Positions 51,535-62,384 of a stretch of 64,000 nt of DNA are shown here, piece by piece. Positions within the stretch are counted from its first letter, which is position 1; the number at the start of each line of letters is the position of its first letter. Made by a program: the position numbers and the translations under genes. Source of the DNA: Phallusia mammillata (Eukaryota; Chordata; Ascidiacea; Phlebobranchia; Ascidiidae); NCBI GenBank assembly GCA_003260075.1, contig QLIY01000010.1, forward strand, positions 88,319 through 152,318. The letters are read 5' to 3'. The notes below the pieces were generated by a model. That model did no database searches and was not told the origin of the DNA. It saw only the letters and a list, made by a program, of their open reading frames with translations.

Positions 51535-52526
51535 ATTTTGTAATTCCCACTGTCGACATGAAAAGCGAAATAGATTTCACAAAGTCCTGTCACGCACTTG
51601 TACCTGGTGAAGTTCGAACCAGGTTTCCATCAACAATACAGGTTATTCAACAGTAAATTACGCCTTGTCCAATAACTTTGTGTGTTTTGCAATACATTCA
51701 GATGACCAAAAGTCTCCAGGAGTTGGACTTGAGCATGGAGAGAGCATTACAGCTGAAAAAGGAAACAAAGGCGCGCGTTTATGACATCATCGCTTCGGTC
51801 ATGTTGTATGAAAGCGAGTTTAGTGAACTTACGGTTAGTCATGGGCGCCGGCAGAAAATTTTGCAAGAGGGGGCAAATGTTGGCTGATAGCCTACTTTAC
51901 CGCATCAAGAATTTGTTACATATGAAGCCATAAATCGTGTACTTCACAATTGAGTTGCCTAAAAGTTAAAGCATTGAACGATGTCACAAATCCCCACGCT
52001 GCCACTTTAATTAGGTTTGCTGCTAATTATGTTAAATTGAGGTACACTAAAAATCCAAGGGGGGGCAAGTGCCCCCTCTTGCCCCTACGTGGCGGCGCCC
52101 ATGCGGTTAGTGATAGTGGGGAGGTTTTGTATCGTGGTAAATTTTTAGAAAGAACATTGCGTCCATTAAAGCGAGGGGACGCCAAGTCCTGAGCGATTGA
52201 TTGAAATTTATACTAAAAGTATCATTAGGTTTATTTCCAAGTTATTTTTTGCACACACGAAAGCAATCGTTTGCAAAAAGCACATCTTTTTATAGAATGA
52301 ACGAAGGAGATTACGGACGACATTTCGTGAAACTCAAACGCCTTTTCCAGAAATAAACACAAAAGTTGCCAATAAAGATGTTATATTGCTGGTAAACGAT
52401 ATGGTGGAGCACGTGACTTCCTTATTGGTTCAACACCCTGTGTTTGGTGGCGGCGACATGCTGGGAAAATGTCTGAAAACTTCCAGGAGACTAAAAGAAA
52501 GAACTGACGGCATGATGACAAATTGA
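51535..52526 (+). CDS. Unrecognised gene, last three exons
   Basis: Exons 51535-51641, 51702-51833 and 52296-52526 (TGA) join in consistent phase. Acceptors are ttgttgcag, acattcag and tttttatag; donors are CAG|GTTATT and ACG|GTTAGT. The product reads FVIPTVDMKSEIDF..., then MTKSLQELDLSMERALQLKK..., then NERRRLRTTFRE... and ends KERTDGMMTN. It is charged, leucine-rich and probably helical or coiled-coil, with no signal peptide or membrane segment seen. I do not recognise the family. The 5' exons were not found; they should lie between here and the GTPase D start (50493), which is transcribed the other way, so a shared promoter is possible. A poly(A) signal AATAAA lies at 52612-52617. A decayed copy of the middle exon is at 38441. 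A MITE sits in the last intron at its donor. Confidence 0.7.
51840..52103. mobile_element. MITE inserted at a 5' splice site, perfect 8-bp target duplication
   Basis: The ends are CATGGGCGCCG and CGGCGCCCATG. The target duplication CGGTTAGT is at 51832-51839 and 52104-52111, and contains the GT donor of the exon ending at 51833. The duplicated exon at 38441-38574 has the empty site 'ttacggttggtgatagtg'. The interior carries complementary G-rich and C-rich strings (gagggggca / tgccccctc). Confidence 0.92.
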
Positions 52527-53134
52527 TGCACGAAAAAAAATGCTCTCTGATACACATAAAAACGTATTTTAAATTTCTTTATTTGGTCAATACCTCAATT
52601 TTAAGTCAAACAAATAAAAGTACAAATTAGACCATTTTACAATGATTTAATAGGAAATTGATACAGTGCCTTATTGTTTACATTATTTTCTCCAATGTGT
52701 CAATATCTAGTAATATTTGAGTAACAAAAGCAGGAAAATAAAACATAGCCATGGCAGTTAAAACGTGGAAGTTACAAAAATGCAAACTTGAGGTAAATAT
52801 TATCAAATTATACACAATTGGTGCTGTTAACGAAACATTTGTCAATTTTATGCAATATGTATGTGAGTAAATTCACTGCTTATGTACAAAAAGACAGAGG
52901 TCATGAATATGACATCACTATGATAGCATATGAAAAACTTGTTTAAACTTATTATGCAAAAGGGCTAAGTATGAAATATTGACTATTGGTTAATCTAGCA
53001 TGTGATAAATAAACATCCACATAAAAATGCTGCATACCTCAACATATTGTAGCAAAAACAAAATTTATTGATCATTCTGAAATTGACAAACACATGTGTT
53101 ATGATTCATGTCGCAATACAATCTACTAACATAG

Positions 53135-53959
53135 CTACAGCATTACTGATGTTTTTGCAATCATTTTTGCATTTTCAACCTCAGCTGCCCAATCATTGTC
53201 TCCAATGGCTTTAAGTGTTTTAGCAACAACTCTGGTAACCTTTTCACGGTTTTCCTTCATTACTTTCATAACATAATCCACATGAACTGCTTCATGGTCC
53301 TCTTGCCAACAGTCATAATCTGTTACCATGGCAATCACTGCATATAGCATTCCTAGTTCATGAGCCAAACAAACTTCAGGTATTGTTGTCATGTTGATGA
53401 TTGAACCACCCCAAGACCTGTACATATGGCTCTCGGCATAAGATGAAAACCTTGGCCCCTCAATAGTTATTGCAGTACCTTTACTATGAACATGTACTTT
53501 TTCCTCTATGCATGACTTAACAATCACTTCCCTTAGTTTGGCACAGAATGGGTGACGCATCGGAATGTGACAGACACCTTCTAAGCTTCCAGGTTCACCG
53601 TCATAAAATGTGGTGTGCCTCTTGTTGGTGCGGTCAATAAATTGATCTATAATGACAAAATGACCGGGTACACATTCTTTTTTAAGTGAACCACATGCAG
53701 ATGTGGCTAATATGTGTGTACAGCCTTCCTGATGAAGGGCATACACATTAGCTCTATAATTAATGTATGTGGGTGATGAGCGATGTCCACTGCCATGCCG
53801 ATTCAGGAGAACACACTCAAGCCCATCTACAGTTCCTAAAGTAAGCTTGCTTGATGGTTTTCCATATGGAGTAACAACATCCTTTTCCTCCTTCAATTCA
53901 AAAACATCCCAATCCTGCATTCCTGTACCACCAATGATGCCAACTTTAATGTTTGCCAT
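53135..53959 (-). CDS. MTAP: S-methyl-5'-thioadenosine phosphorylase (274 aa), single exon
   Basis: MTAP splits methylthioadenosine, a by-product of polyamine synthesis, with phosphate into adenine and methylthioribose-1-phosphate, the entry to methionine salvage; it is cytosolic. The reading frame is complete from ATG at 53959 to TAA at 53135. Landmarks of the family are GIIGGTGMQDWDVFE at the N-terminus, RHGSGH near residue 54, ATSACGSLKKE, GHFVIIDQFIDRT, GTAITIEGPRFSS, SIINMTTIPEVCLAHE and VTDYDCW. The length fits the usual ~280 residues. The gene has no intron in the coding region, unlike every other gene in this window; a retrocopy origin or intron loss are both possible, but the frame is intact and the key motifs are kept, so it is likely active. 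It is convergent with the plus-strand gene ending at 52526; a minus-strand AATAAA lies at 53064-53069. Confidence 0.95.
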   Translation of the reverse strand: MANIKVGIIGGTGMQDWDVFELKEEKDVVTPYGKPSSKLTLGTVDGLECVLLNRHGSGHRSSPTYINYRANVYALHQEGCTHILATSACGSLKKECVPGHFVIIDQFIDRTNKRHTTFYDGEPGSLEGVCHIPMRHPFCAKLREVIVKSCIEEKVHVHSKGTAITIEGPRFSSYAESHMYRSWGGSIINMTTIPEVCLAHELGMLYAVIAMVTDYDCWQEDHEAVHVDYVMKVMKENREKVTRVVAKTLKAIGDNDWAAEVENAKMIAKTSVML

Positions 53960-54359
53960 TTTTCTCTTTAGATTATTGCTATGCTTGTGTATAAGTGATG
54001 TAAAATGCTTGTGTATTTGATGTAGAAGCTGAAAGTAGAAAAACTAATAGAAACCTTATGATAAGTTTCACACGGTTTTATCACTGTGCTGTAATACACA
54101 AGACGGTCGGTCAACCACAATATGCAATACAACCGCACTAACTACCGCCAAACGTTCCATACACGACAGGTTTTCCAAAAACTCTCTTCACTTACCCAAT
54201 TTATCTCAAATTACCAGGCATGCCGAGTTGCTGAGCTAAGCTCTGCACCTTCAAAATACTTCAGGTTGGTCAAGTGTTACTTGGTTTTAAATGATAAAAC
54301 ACGACATCCGTAAGTTCCCTACGACTAAACAAGAGTCGAGAACACGTGCTAACAGTGTC

Positions 54360-54546
54360 CACCGCGATGTGCAAACTTGTCAACCGTGATGTGCAAACTT
54401 GTCAACCGTGATATGCAACATGCTCACACTCACAGCTATGTGCAACGTGTTCACCGCCATGTGTAACATGTTAACCGCCATGTTTAACATGTTAACAGTC
54501 ATGTTCAAAATGTCAATTGTCAACTGCTGACAACCGCGATGTGCAG
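54360..54546. repeat. Minisatellite, ~21-22 bp unit
   Basis: About eight imperfect units of the type CAACCGTGATGTGCAAACTT occur in tandem. The first two are almost identical and later ones drift (CAACCGTGATATGCAACATG, TTAACCGCCATGTTTAACAT). Confidence 0.85.
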
Positions 54547-55802
54547 TATGTGGACCAACGTCGGTGGAGGAAGAGCCACTAACACCAAACCTCACGGAAG
54601 ACCCACATTTATCTTATTTTCGATAAGTGGCGGAAAGAGCCAAATTATTTATTTAGCAGCTGAACCGGGGTAGAGTTAGGATGAAAGTTTTTGGAAATTT
54701 AACATCAGAAATTAAGATATATTGCTATTTTGATTGAATTTTGGATGCTAGTACCTGCGCCAAGTTGTCCACGGTGAAATTTTATCATATTAGATTAGGG
54801 TTACCATATTTGATGATACACAATCCCTGACAAATTTATCTCAGTTGTGTTAACCTTTTTTCTCGACTTTTTGTTGTTACCGGTAGTTTCTTGCATATTA
54901 GGTACACTCAGCAAAACGTTTTCTTCAGCAGTGAAAGCAAATGAAACTTCCCACGTTTCCACGTAGCATTGAATGCTGCGTTTTCTTTAGACGGGGGTTT
55001 TTATTTCTGTATTTAACGCGTATTGTTAGACAACTAGTAACAAACAGGTATTGTTACGCGCGCATACACACTGCAAAACGAATCAGTAACCTTGTGCGTT
55101 AACCTGCACGCCACCAGTTTACCTCTTTACGCTTGATAGTGCGGTTGTAGCTACTACTGGAAACTATCTCTGCTGGTACATTAGTTTCATTTGTATATTT
55201 TCTCAAATTCCGGACTTTTAAGTACATTTGATCATTTCTTTCTGGCGCAGATTTAAACTCCTAATTCCCCGATATGTCAGGGGAAATCCTGACGTATGGC
55301 AACCCTATATTAGATCTGTACCCAGAGTACATACAAATACTTAAGTTGAGTTTATTTTGCTCGGTGAAAGAACACATACGACACAATTTCACTGAACAAT
55401 CACCAAGTCGGAAGTAGCTGCGCAACGTTAAGACGTTATGGAGCACAAAGAAGTAGATGGCGGAATTGGAATTGGTGGATCATGATTAAACGCGCTGCAG
55501 ATCCAGTACCGTATTATAAAGTGTTATCTGACAGCCCTCCAGACAGTACTTGTACAAAGGAATGTGGACATTCAACATTTTCTAATTCTTTTTTTAAAAA
55601 GTCACTCAAAAGTTTTTTAATGCTTGGATTTAACAGGATTCGAAAGAAAGCATGTATAGTAAATCTCGGTTAAACCGGACTCGGTCGATTCGAATCTTCG
55701 TTTAAATCGGACAAAAGTTAAGGTAAAATATTTTCCTATAATTCTTTTCATAGCAAATGCTTAAGTTTTATCGGATTGTTTAACCTGGACCTTCGTCTAA
55801 CC

Positions 55803-55969
55803 CAGTGGTTCTCAACCTTTTTGCCTTTGCGGACCCCTTTCGGTACTGTCAAGCTGATCGCGGACCCCTTTGAAGGTTTTGGCATTTTTTGTCCTTTCTT
55901 AATTAAGCAACCCAAAAAAGGCACCGAATATACCAACCACGTTTGGTCCAGGACCAAAATTTCAGACAC

Positions 55970-56061
<92 letters not shown>

Positions 56062-56137
56062 TTGCATCACAATGAGGTTAAAATGTCACAATGCATTTTG
56101 GTTTGTCGGGTATGGAGAACGATTTTAAACAAGTTTC

Positions 56138-56210
<73 letters not shown>

Positions 56211-56371
56211 GAGCCATTACATTGTGATGTGACGTTGTTTGCCACTGAAAATTTACTTCTGTTGCATCACAATGAGGTTAAAATGTCACAATGCATTTTG
56301 GTTTGTCGCGTATGGAGAACGATTTTTTTTTTAAAGTTTCGCCCCCCCCCCCCCCCAGTTGAGAACCCCTG
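55803..56371. mobile_element. hAT-like element interrupted by three long C runs
   Basis: It begins CAGTGGTTCTCAACCTTTTT and ends CAGTTGAGAACCCCTG, with the same 'gcggacccctttcggtactgt' interior as 39378-39823. C runs at 55971-56060, 56140-56208 and 56342-56356 separate repeated versions of one ~70-bp piece ('gttgcatcacaatgaggtt...'). The interior was evidently not resolved in assembly. Confidence 0.78.
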
Positions 56372-57726
56372 GCCTATGTACCAGCGCAGCGGCTCATATC
56401 CTGTGGTTCACGACCCAAACTGGATCCGAGTCGCCTATAGCAGTGGTGTCCAACTCGTTTTAGGCCGTGGACCAATATGGCACCGATTAAAATAAAATAT
56501 GGACCACTTCGCTTTTTCAAAAAAAAATTACAGTTAATAAACACATTTCAGTGTAAAATGTGTTTAACAGTTTCGGGTATTTAGGTTTTCTCGTAAAGTT
56601 GATGTAACACTGTGGAAATTTTCCTAGAAAATTATTAAAATTTAGTTAAAAAAGAAGAAGAAAAGATTTTCGACTAATTGCCATTGTAGAACAGTAAAAC
56701 AGAACCAAAACATCTTTTTACAGCGTTGGAAAAAATAGAAACGGTTCCCATAAAAGCATTATAGCGACGGGATTATTTAGATAAATTTGGGGCTAAAATT
56801 TCCTCATTGTAAAGTTTGTTTTTTGAAAGATACAATGTTTCATGTACATCGACACTTTGAAGATAGAGCAACTTACGCTTCCTTGTAACGCATATCTTTA
56901 AATCTGTACTATGCATGGTCAACACTGATGAGACTAACTGTACTGATAGAGACCTTATGGATACAAAAAGTGTACATTGTTTTCAATTTTCCGAAAAACT
57001 GCTGGTCTTAAAATACAAATTACATATTTCCAATAGTGCATTATGAATGGTGTTACCGCTACACATCTACTCCTACTTTAAAAATTTGATAGTTTTAAGA
57101 TACTGGTTGTTACATTTAAAATTTAATACGCTCATAAATTACATTCAAATTAAAAAAAATACTTTCCAAATCCCCCAAAAAAGTCAAATGTTCAACAAAT
57201 AAATAATTTCGCACTTTGGGGAAAGTACTTGACGGTAGTTATCAGTTTTAGTTTCAAGATTTATGTTTTCATTTCAGATCGGATATTGTTGGGGGTGAAT
57301 ATGGCCTATATTGTTATTAATATTTCGACTTGACTCCCCGTTGCTAGATCATTGTGTTTGGGCTTATTTTGAAGCATGTGTTTATGAGAAGACTCTGCGA
57401 GACATTTTATGGAGTACCCCTGGGCTGGCGTTATGACGTTCATACATATCGATGAATATTAATTTCAGCATACGCGTATTAATAACTGGAAAATATTTTT
57501 TTTTCGAAAGTTTGTGCGCTGAAACGCTCTAAAAGCGTAGAATATTGTGTCAAAATTTCAGTACCGTACCTTCGATTGCTGTCTAGCTTCACTCTGGTCT
57601 GGGACTCTGGGTTGTTTAAATAAATTGTGCTGAAATCGCCGAAAATTGTATTTTTTTGCCAAAACGGTTATTTGTTTACAGATTATTATGAAAAGTTTTG
57701 ACTTATGGTTAAGTTAGGTTAACCAA

Positions 57727-58294
57727 ATGGCTGGGAAACTCAATAAAGAACAGTTTGTTCCAACTAATTCACATTACTTCAAAATATCCTGGATTCAGAA
57801 ACTGAAAGTCTACAAAACTCAAACGGTAAGCTAAGTACAAGAAGTAAATATGTGTATAGGAATAATTAGATACTGTACATATTCAGATTTGAATTTGTTC
57901 GTATTTTAGCATTATTTTGTTGTTGGGTCAAACTATGCTGAATCGAAGTTTCGTCTGTTGAAGATTAAAAGGACAGACCCCTACGAGCTTATAATTATTG
58001 ATGATGGGGTGAGTTGGAAAAAATGTAGTTTTATTGTGAAGATTGTTCAATACATTTTTGCCGACAAATTTTTCATTTGGCAAAATGGTCAAATGTTTGA
58101 TAGACAGTTAGTCATGTTTATTCAATAAAATCTTTTTTGTATTAGACAAAAACACTAAAAATGTACAAACACAAATTTTGTATGCAATGTTATATCAGTA
58201 AGAACCATGAACTTTAATGTTTTGCAACGATTTGTTCAATGTATGTCTGTTAGGTTGACTATACAGTCAGACAGGTGAATGACATTCTAGAAGC

Positions 58295-58331
<37 letters not shown>

Positions 58332-61300
58332 TTGGAAGCACTGGTGGACCATTGCTTGGAAAAACAAACAAAAAATATATTCCAAAATATACTGGTTATG
58401 GCATTATTGGTGGGTGTTGCCAAAACTATACTTTCTCCCTTTTAGGAGGTCGCAAACTGTCTTATAACTTATAAGTATGTATAATGGAGTTTACTGTAAC
58501 TGCTGACATTTTTATTTACTGGAGAATGGCAGATGTTTAGAAAATGCCTTGACTAAAATTAAATCTGTAACTTTTATAATAGTAATATTGCTTCAAATCT
58601 GAGTACGCTTAAATCTACATAGTCATGGTGTACAACTTTTGTTTGTTATCATATTTTTGTGTAGGTTTTGTGCGCTTTGTTGAAGGTTACTACTTGATTC
58701 TTGTAACAAAACAAAGCAAAGTTGCAGACATAGGTGGCAACCTTGTTTACAAAATTGAAGACACATCTATGATTTACATCCCAAACAACAATGCAAAAAT
58801 TAGCCACCCAGATGAGTGGCGGTAAGATTTTTTATGTAACTGAAATGCTGCTTACATTTTAATTCCTAGTTAATGCAGTCATCAGAAATAAGAGTATACT
58901 TTTTCATTATTAAGTTATTAAACTTAAGTTTCATTATCCCCCCCCCCTGTAACTGAAATGCTGCTTACATTTTAATTCCTAGTTAATGCAGTCATTAGAA
59001 ATAAGAATATACTTTTTCATTATTAAGTATGTAAAACTTACTATTATTTTAACTTAATCATTTTAATTTATTTAGGATAACAATTGTTTAATTTTCTTGC
59101 CTAATACTAATTCTTGCCGTGGTTCAAAATATATTTTAACACAAGTATTGTTTTATCTTTACTTTTTATCTTTTATTTTGTGTTTTTGTGATGAACTGTA
59201 TCCCCCCCCCCCTGCCGTGGTTCAAAATATATTTTAACACAAGTATTGTTTTATCTTTACACAAAATAACTGTAAATGTTGTGCTACCCATACACCTATT
59301 TTGTGTTTTTGTGATGAACTGTATTAATTTTATGTGCTTCAATTCTACCAAACACAAGTTTTTTAAATGCATCATGAACAGTAAAGATAACAAACTTTAG
59401 TTGAAAAATAGACCACTTTGACTTAAGTCATGTTTCAATATTATTGACTTTGTAATTCAAATAATGCTTAATTTACAGGTATCTTAAAGCATTTCAAACG
59501 GTTGATTTGTCTAGCAACTTCTACTACAGTTTTAGCTATGACCTGACCAATAACCTTCAACATAACATGTTGATGTTGCAGAGTTGTAACTCTGAAGCGA
59601 ACGGAAATGGAGATGTTGAACGGTATTATACTATCAAAATGAATAAACTGTTGCTGTCAGGCGTAATGTTTTAACTAAATTTTTACAAGACACCTTCATC
59701 ATGGGAATGACATAAGTTAAAAACACAAAGTTGTTATAAAGCAAAGGGGCAAAAAGTTATCAGCATTAGAACACCCGTTTTAACATTTATCAAGTTGATT
59801 TGAGAATGAATTGTACATCAAAACGTCAGCATATTATAATAAAACAACTGCTGAAAGAGCTAAAAATTTTGTTGATATGCTATCAAAATATTAAAGTTAA
59901 TTTTGAAACTAACATATGATACAATTCTTTTGATTGTTGGATAAAATGGTATACCCAGCAAATTAAGAGTTGTGGTTTTTGTAAAATACAAATCTTTTAT
60001 TTAGATCCACAAGAAATTTTATAAGAAAGTGTTAAAATGTTGCATCTATTTTATATTCAGGGACATTGCTGTAGAGTCAGATGGGTCAACTGGAGAATCC
60101 TGGGTGTATGTGAGTGAAAATGAACTGGCAGCCATGAAGGTTTTAAACATTCTGACTTTAAACATGTCATCTTTTCAATTATATTTCAATTGATTTAAAA
60201 CCAATTGGTTCAAAGAAAGTTTTGAAAATCGGTTTGTTACTATATAGTAAGCTGCAAAACTTTTGTTTGTGTGCAATTTCATTGTATTGTGAAGACGTTA
60301 AATCAATGCATCAACCCTTTCTAGGGGGAAATATGTGCAAATCACGAAAATGTTGGCTTTATATGCACACCTGTCCCACTTTTTTCAAAAAATTTCGGTG
60401 TTGTAGTTGCTTTTTTCAATGCTTGGAACTAACTTGACAGTAGCTTGAAGCAGACCTATGATGTACATTGTCTCAGAAAAACACCTAATTATAATAAGCA
60501 TCCCTGTTATCAATTTTTGTCAATATTACAATAAATAGAAAAATGCACTTATGATTAATATTTATTTAGAGGGGCGTAAGATAAGACTGAGATTAATAAA
60601 CAGTTTCAAGGGAGAATGACCCCATAAGTTAAGACCCCTGGCTTTGTATAGGTTGGAATATGTTTTGGATATGAGTAAAGAATATATTTTGCTTAAACTC
60701 CCCATGATAGTATTCCTATTCCAACTGGTAACTTTTTTTAAAGTCAGTGTTTTTTAGGTAAAAGATGAGAAAAGAAGTAAAGGTAAAGTCATTTTGTTTC
60801 CTAAATTAGTAATGCTTTTATCGTTTAATTTGGAATGTTTTTATTTAGATTTTACAGAAGCAAAGCATGCACAAAAGAAAAGGTAGATGTGTGTCTCTGT
60901 ATGCGTTACGCTCGTTTGTTGTTGCCTCTTGTACAAAAGTAATGGTAAAGTGAAGTATTTCTTTTTCTGGAATTTTTTGCAAAGCAAATTGGTAAAAAAA
61001 AACTTGTTCTGTATTTCCTTTTTTTAGATTTGCGGTTGGCCCCCCCCCCGTTGCCTCTTGTACAAAAGTAATGGTAAAGTGAAGTATTTCTTTTTCTAGA
61101 ATTTTTTGCAAAGCAAATTGGTAAAAAAACCTTGTTCTGTATTTCCTTTTTTTAGATTTGCGGTTGATTTCACTCCATGTGATCGTTTTCTCTGGAACAA
61201 ATACCTGCTTGAACCACTGGAATTTGAATGTGTGTCTGATCTGTGGAACATCAAAATTATTCATGGCCATATTGGTCAAACTTGTATCTTTTGAGGATTT

Positions 61301-62384
61301 GATTATTTGTTCTTTTTGATTTTTAAAAGTGGACCTAATCTACCTTTTTCAAAATGTGATTTTAAATGAAATTGGTTTTATTATACATGTGGACAGTGCA
61401 TACTGTTTCAACCTTTTTTACTGCACTAGTGTAACTGGTTATAAGACATTGGCCATACAGGCTAGAATAGCATTGTTTTAATGTACTATCCTGCATTAGG
61501 TGTGGTGCAAAATGTTTGTCATAAACAAAAACAAACACACAACATTTGAAAACTAGATAGCAATACCACCGGTGATTATTCTTAACAGTGCATTCATAAG
61601 GCATAAATGTGTATGGAAAACCCATTTACATAACACTGATTGGTAGAAGGTCATGCAGGTATGCAGGCACAAGATTTATGAAGCGAGGATGCAACATCAA
61701 TGTTAGTAAAATAATACAAAAAGTAAATTTATACAATCATCAACGAGTTTGCGCATTAAAGTAGCTCAAGGTCATAAGTTAGAGCTTGTCTTAAGGAGAT
61801 TAACTTAATCAATTACAATCTTTCATTTGGGATTATTTCTGTCACTATGAAAAGATATTTTTAATAAAAATGTAGTACATCTTTTTTTAAGTGAACAGAA
61901 CAATGAATATCTGACAATTTCATAAATTGTGACTTTTGGTATCATTATCTACACACACTATTTTACCAATGTAAAGCCTTACAACAGTTTAAAATTACCT
62001 TGAAACCTGGAAAAAAACCCCCCCCCCTTTGGTATCATTATCTACACACACTATTTTACCAATGTAAAGCCTTACGACAGTTTAAAATTACCTTGAAACC
62101 TGGAAATTTTCCCCCCCCCCTGTGCCAGCAAAACCACCAATAGTTTGTGAGTATTAATGATATCTCATGAAAATATTGTTTGCCATGTGTGTAATCAGCC
62201 CCCCCCCCTTTTTAGGGTGATGTTGCAAATGAGGTTGAAACTGAGCAAATAGTTCATTGTGCTTCTGCGACTTCTCTTCACCACACACAGTTCACATCAT
62301 ACATCCAACACAGAGGTAGTGTCCCAGTACATTGGTCACAAGATATATCAGCTTCAGTTGTGCCAGCAAAACCACCAATAGTTT
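57727..62384 (+). CDS. FIG4: Polyphosphoinositide phosphatase FIG4/SAC3, N-terminal part
   Basis: FIG4 is a Sac-domain phosphatase acting on PI(3,5)P2 in the PIKfyve-VAC14 complex on endosomes and lysosomes. Exons: 57727-57825 (ATG), 57910-58008, 58254-58409, 58665-58821, 59479-59622, 60061-60139, 60758-60782, 60849-60882, 61156-61283 and 62216-62384, all in phase except around two faults. Recognisable blocks are [83 protein letters not shown] and [13 protein letters not shown], which follow the vertebrate FIG4 order. Exons of 25 and 34 bp are unusually small but keep frame. The exon expected for the 'YGRPVYVTLIARRS' region is absent between 61283 and 62216. A 36-C run replaces part of exon 3. 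The catalytic Cys-X5-Arg motif would lie beyond the right edge. Confidence 0.93.
58296..58331. repeat. 36-C run inside FIG4 exon 3
   Basis: It lies between ...VNDILEA and ...[21 protein letters not shown], and the frames on either side do not agree through the run. A poly-proline stretch is not expected at this place in FIG4, so real coding bases have been replaced. Confidence 0.85.
58835..59330. repeat. Two C-joined duplications in FIG4 intron 4
   Basis: Bases 58835-58937 recur from 58948 after a C run at about 58938-58947. Bases 59114-59200 recur from 59213 after a run at 59202-59212. Copies differ by single bases and small indels. Confidence 0.8.
60895..61155. repeat. C-joined duplication in FIG4 next to exon 9
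   Basis: A stretch of about 120 bp ending in 'agatttgcggttg' occurs at ~60912-61040 and again at ~61050-61168, with the C run 61041-61049 between. The first copy carries only the first bases of the exon, so only the second can be spliced into a full exon. Confidence 0.8.

Larger units (their letters stand above)
53960..57726. other. Intergenic region between MTAP and FIG4 (divergent)
   Basis: The region must hold the promoters of both flanking genes, which point away from each other. It contains a minisatellite (54360-54546), a dispersed repeat near 54610-54740 related to 18600-18770, another near 55345-55500 related to 8395-8600, and the hAT-like block with long C runs (55803-56371). A further hAT-type start, CAGTGGTGTCCAACTCG, is at about 56442. 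From 56500 to 57700 I see no gene. Confidence 0.6.

Noticed and set aside
51605..51625. tRNA B-box-like 'gttcgaacc' on the plus strand
   Set aside because: It lies in the in-phase coding exon 51535-51641 of the plus-strand gene, and no cloverleaf surrounds it.
51834..52192. Continuous frame running from the 51702 exon or its duplicate donor to a stop at ~52190
   Set aside because: It reads through a splice donor and out of a MITE; the phase-matched acceptor at 52296 with an intact final exon is a better model.
55776..56495. Overlapping open frames coding long poly-proline tracts
   Set aside because: They are translations of the 69- and 90-base C runs inside a transposon-like block, with no conserved sequence around them.
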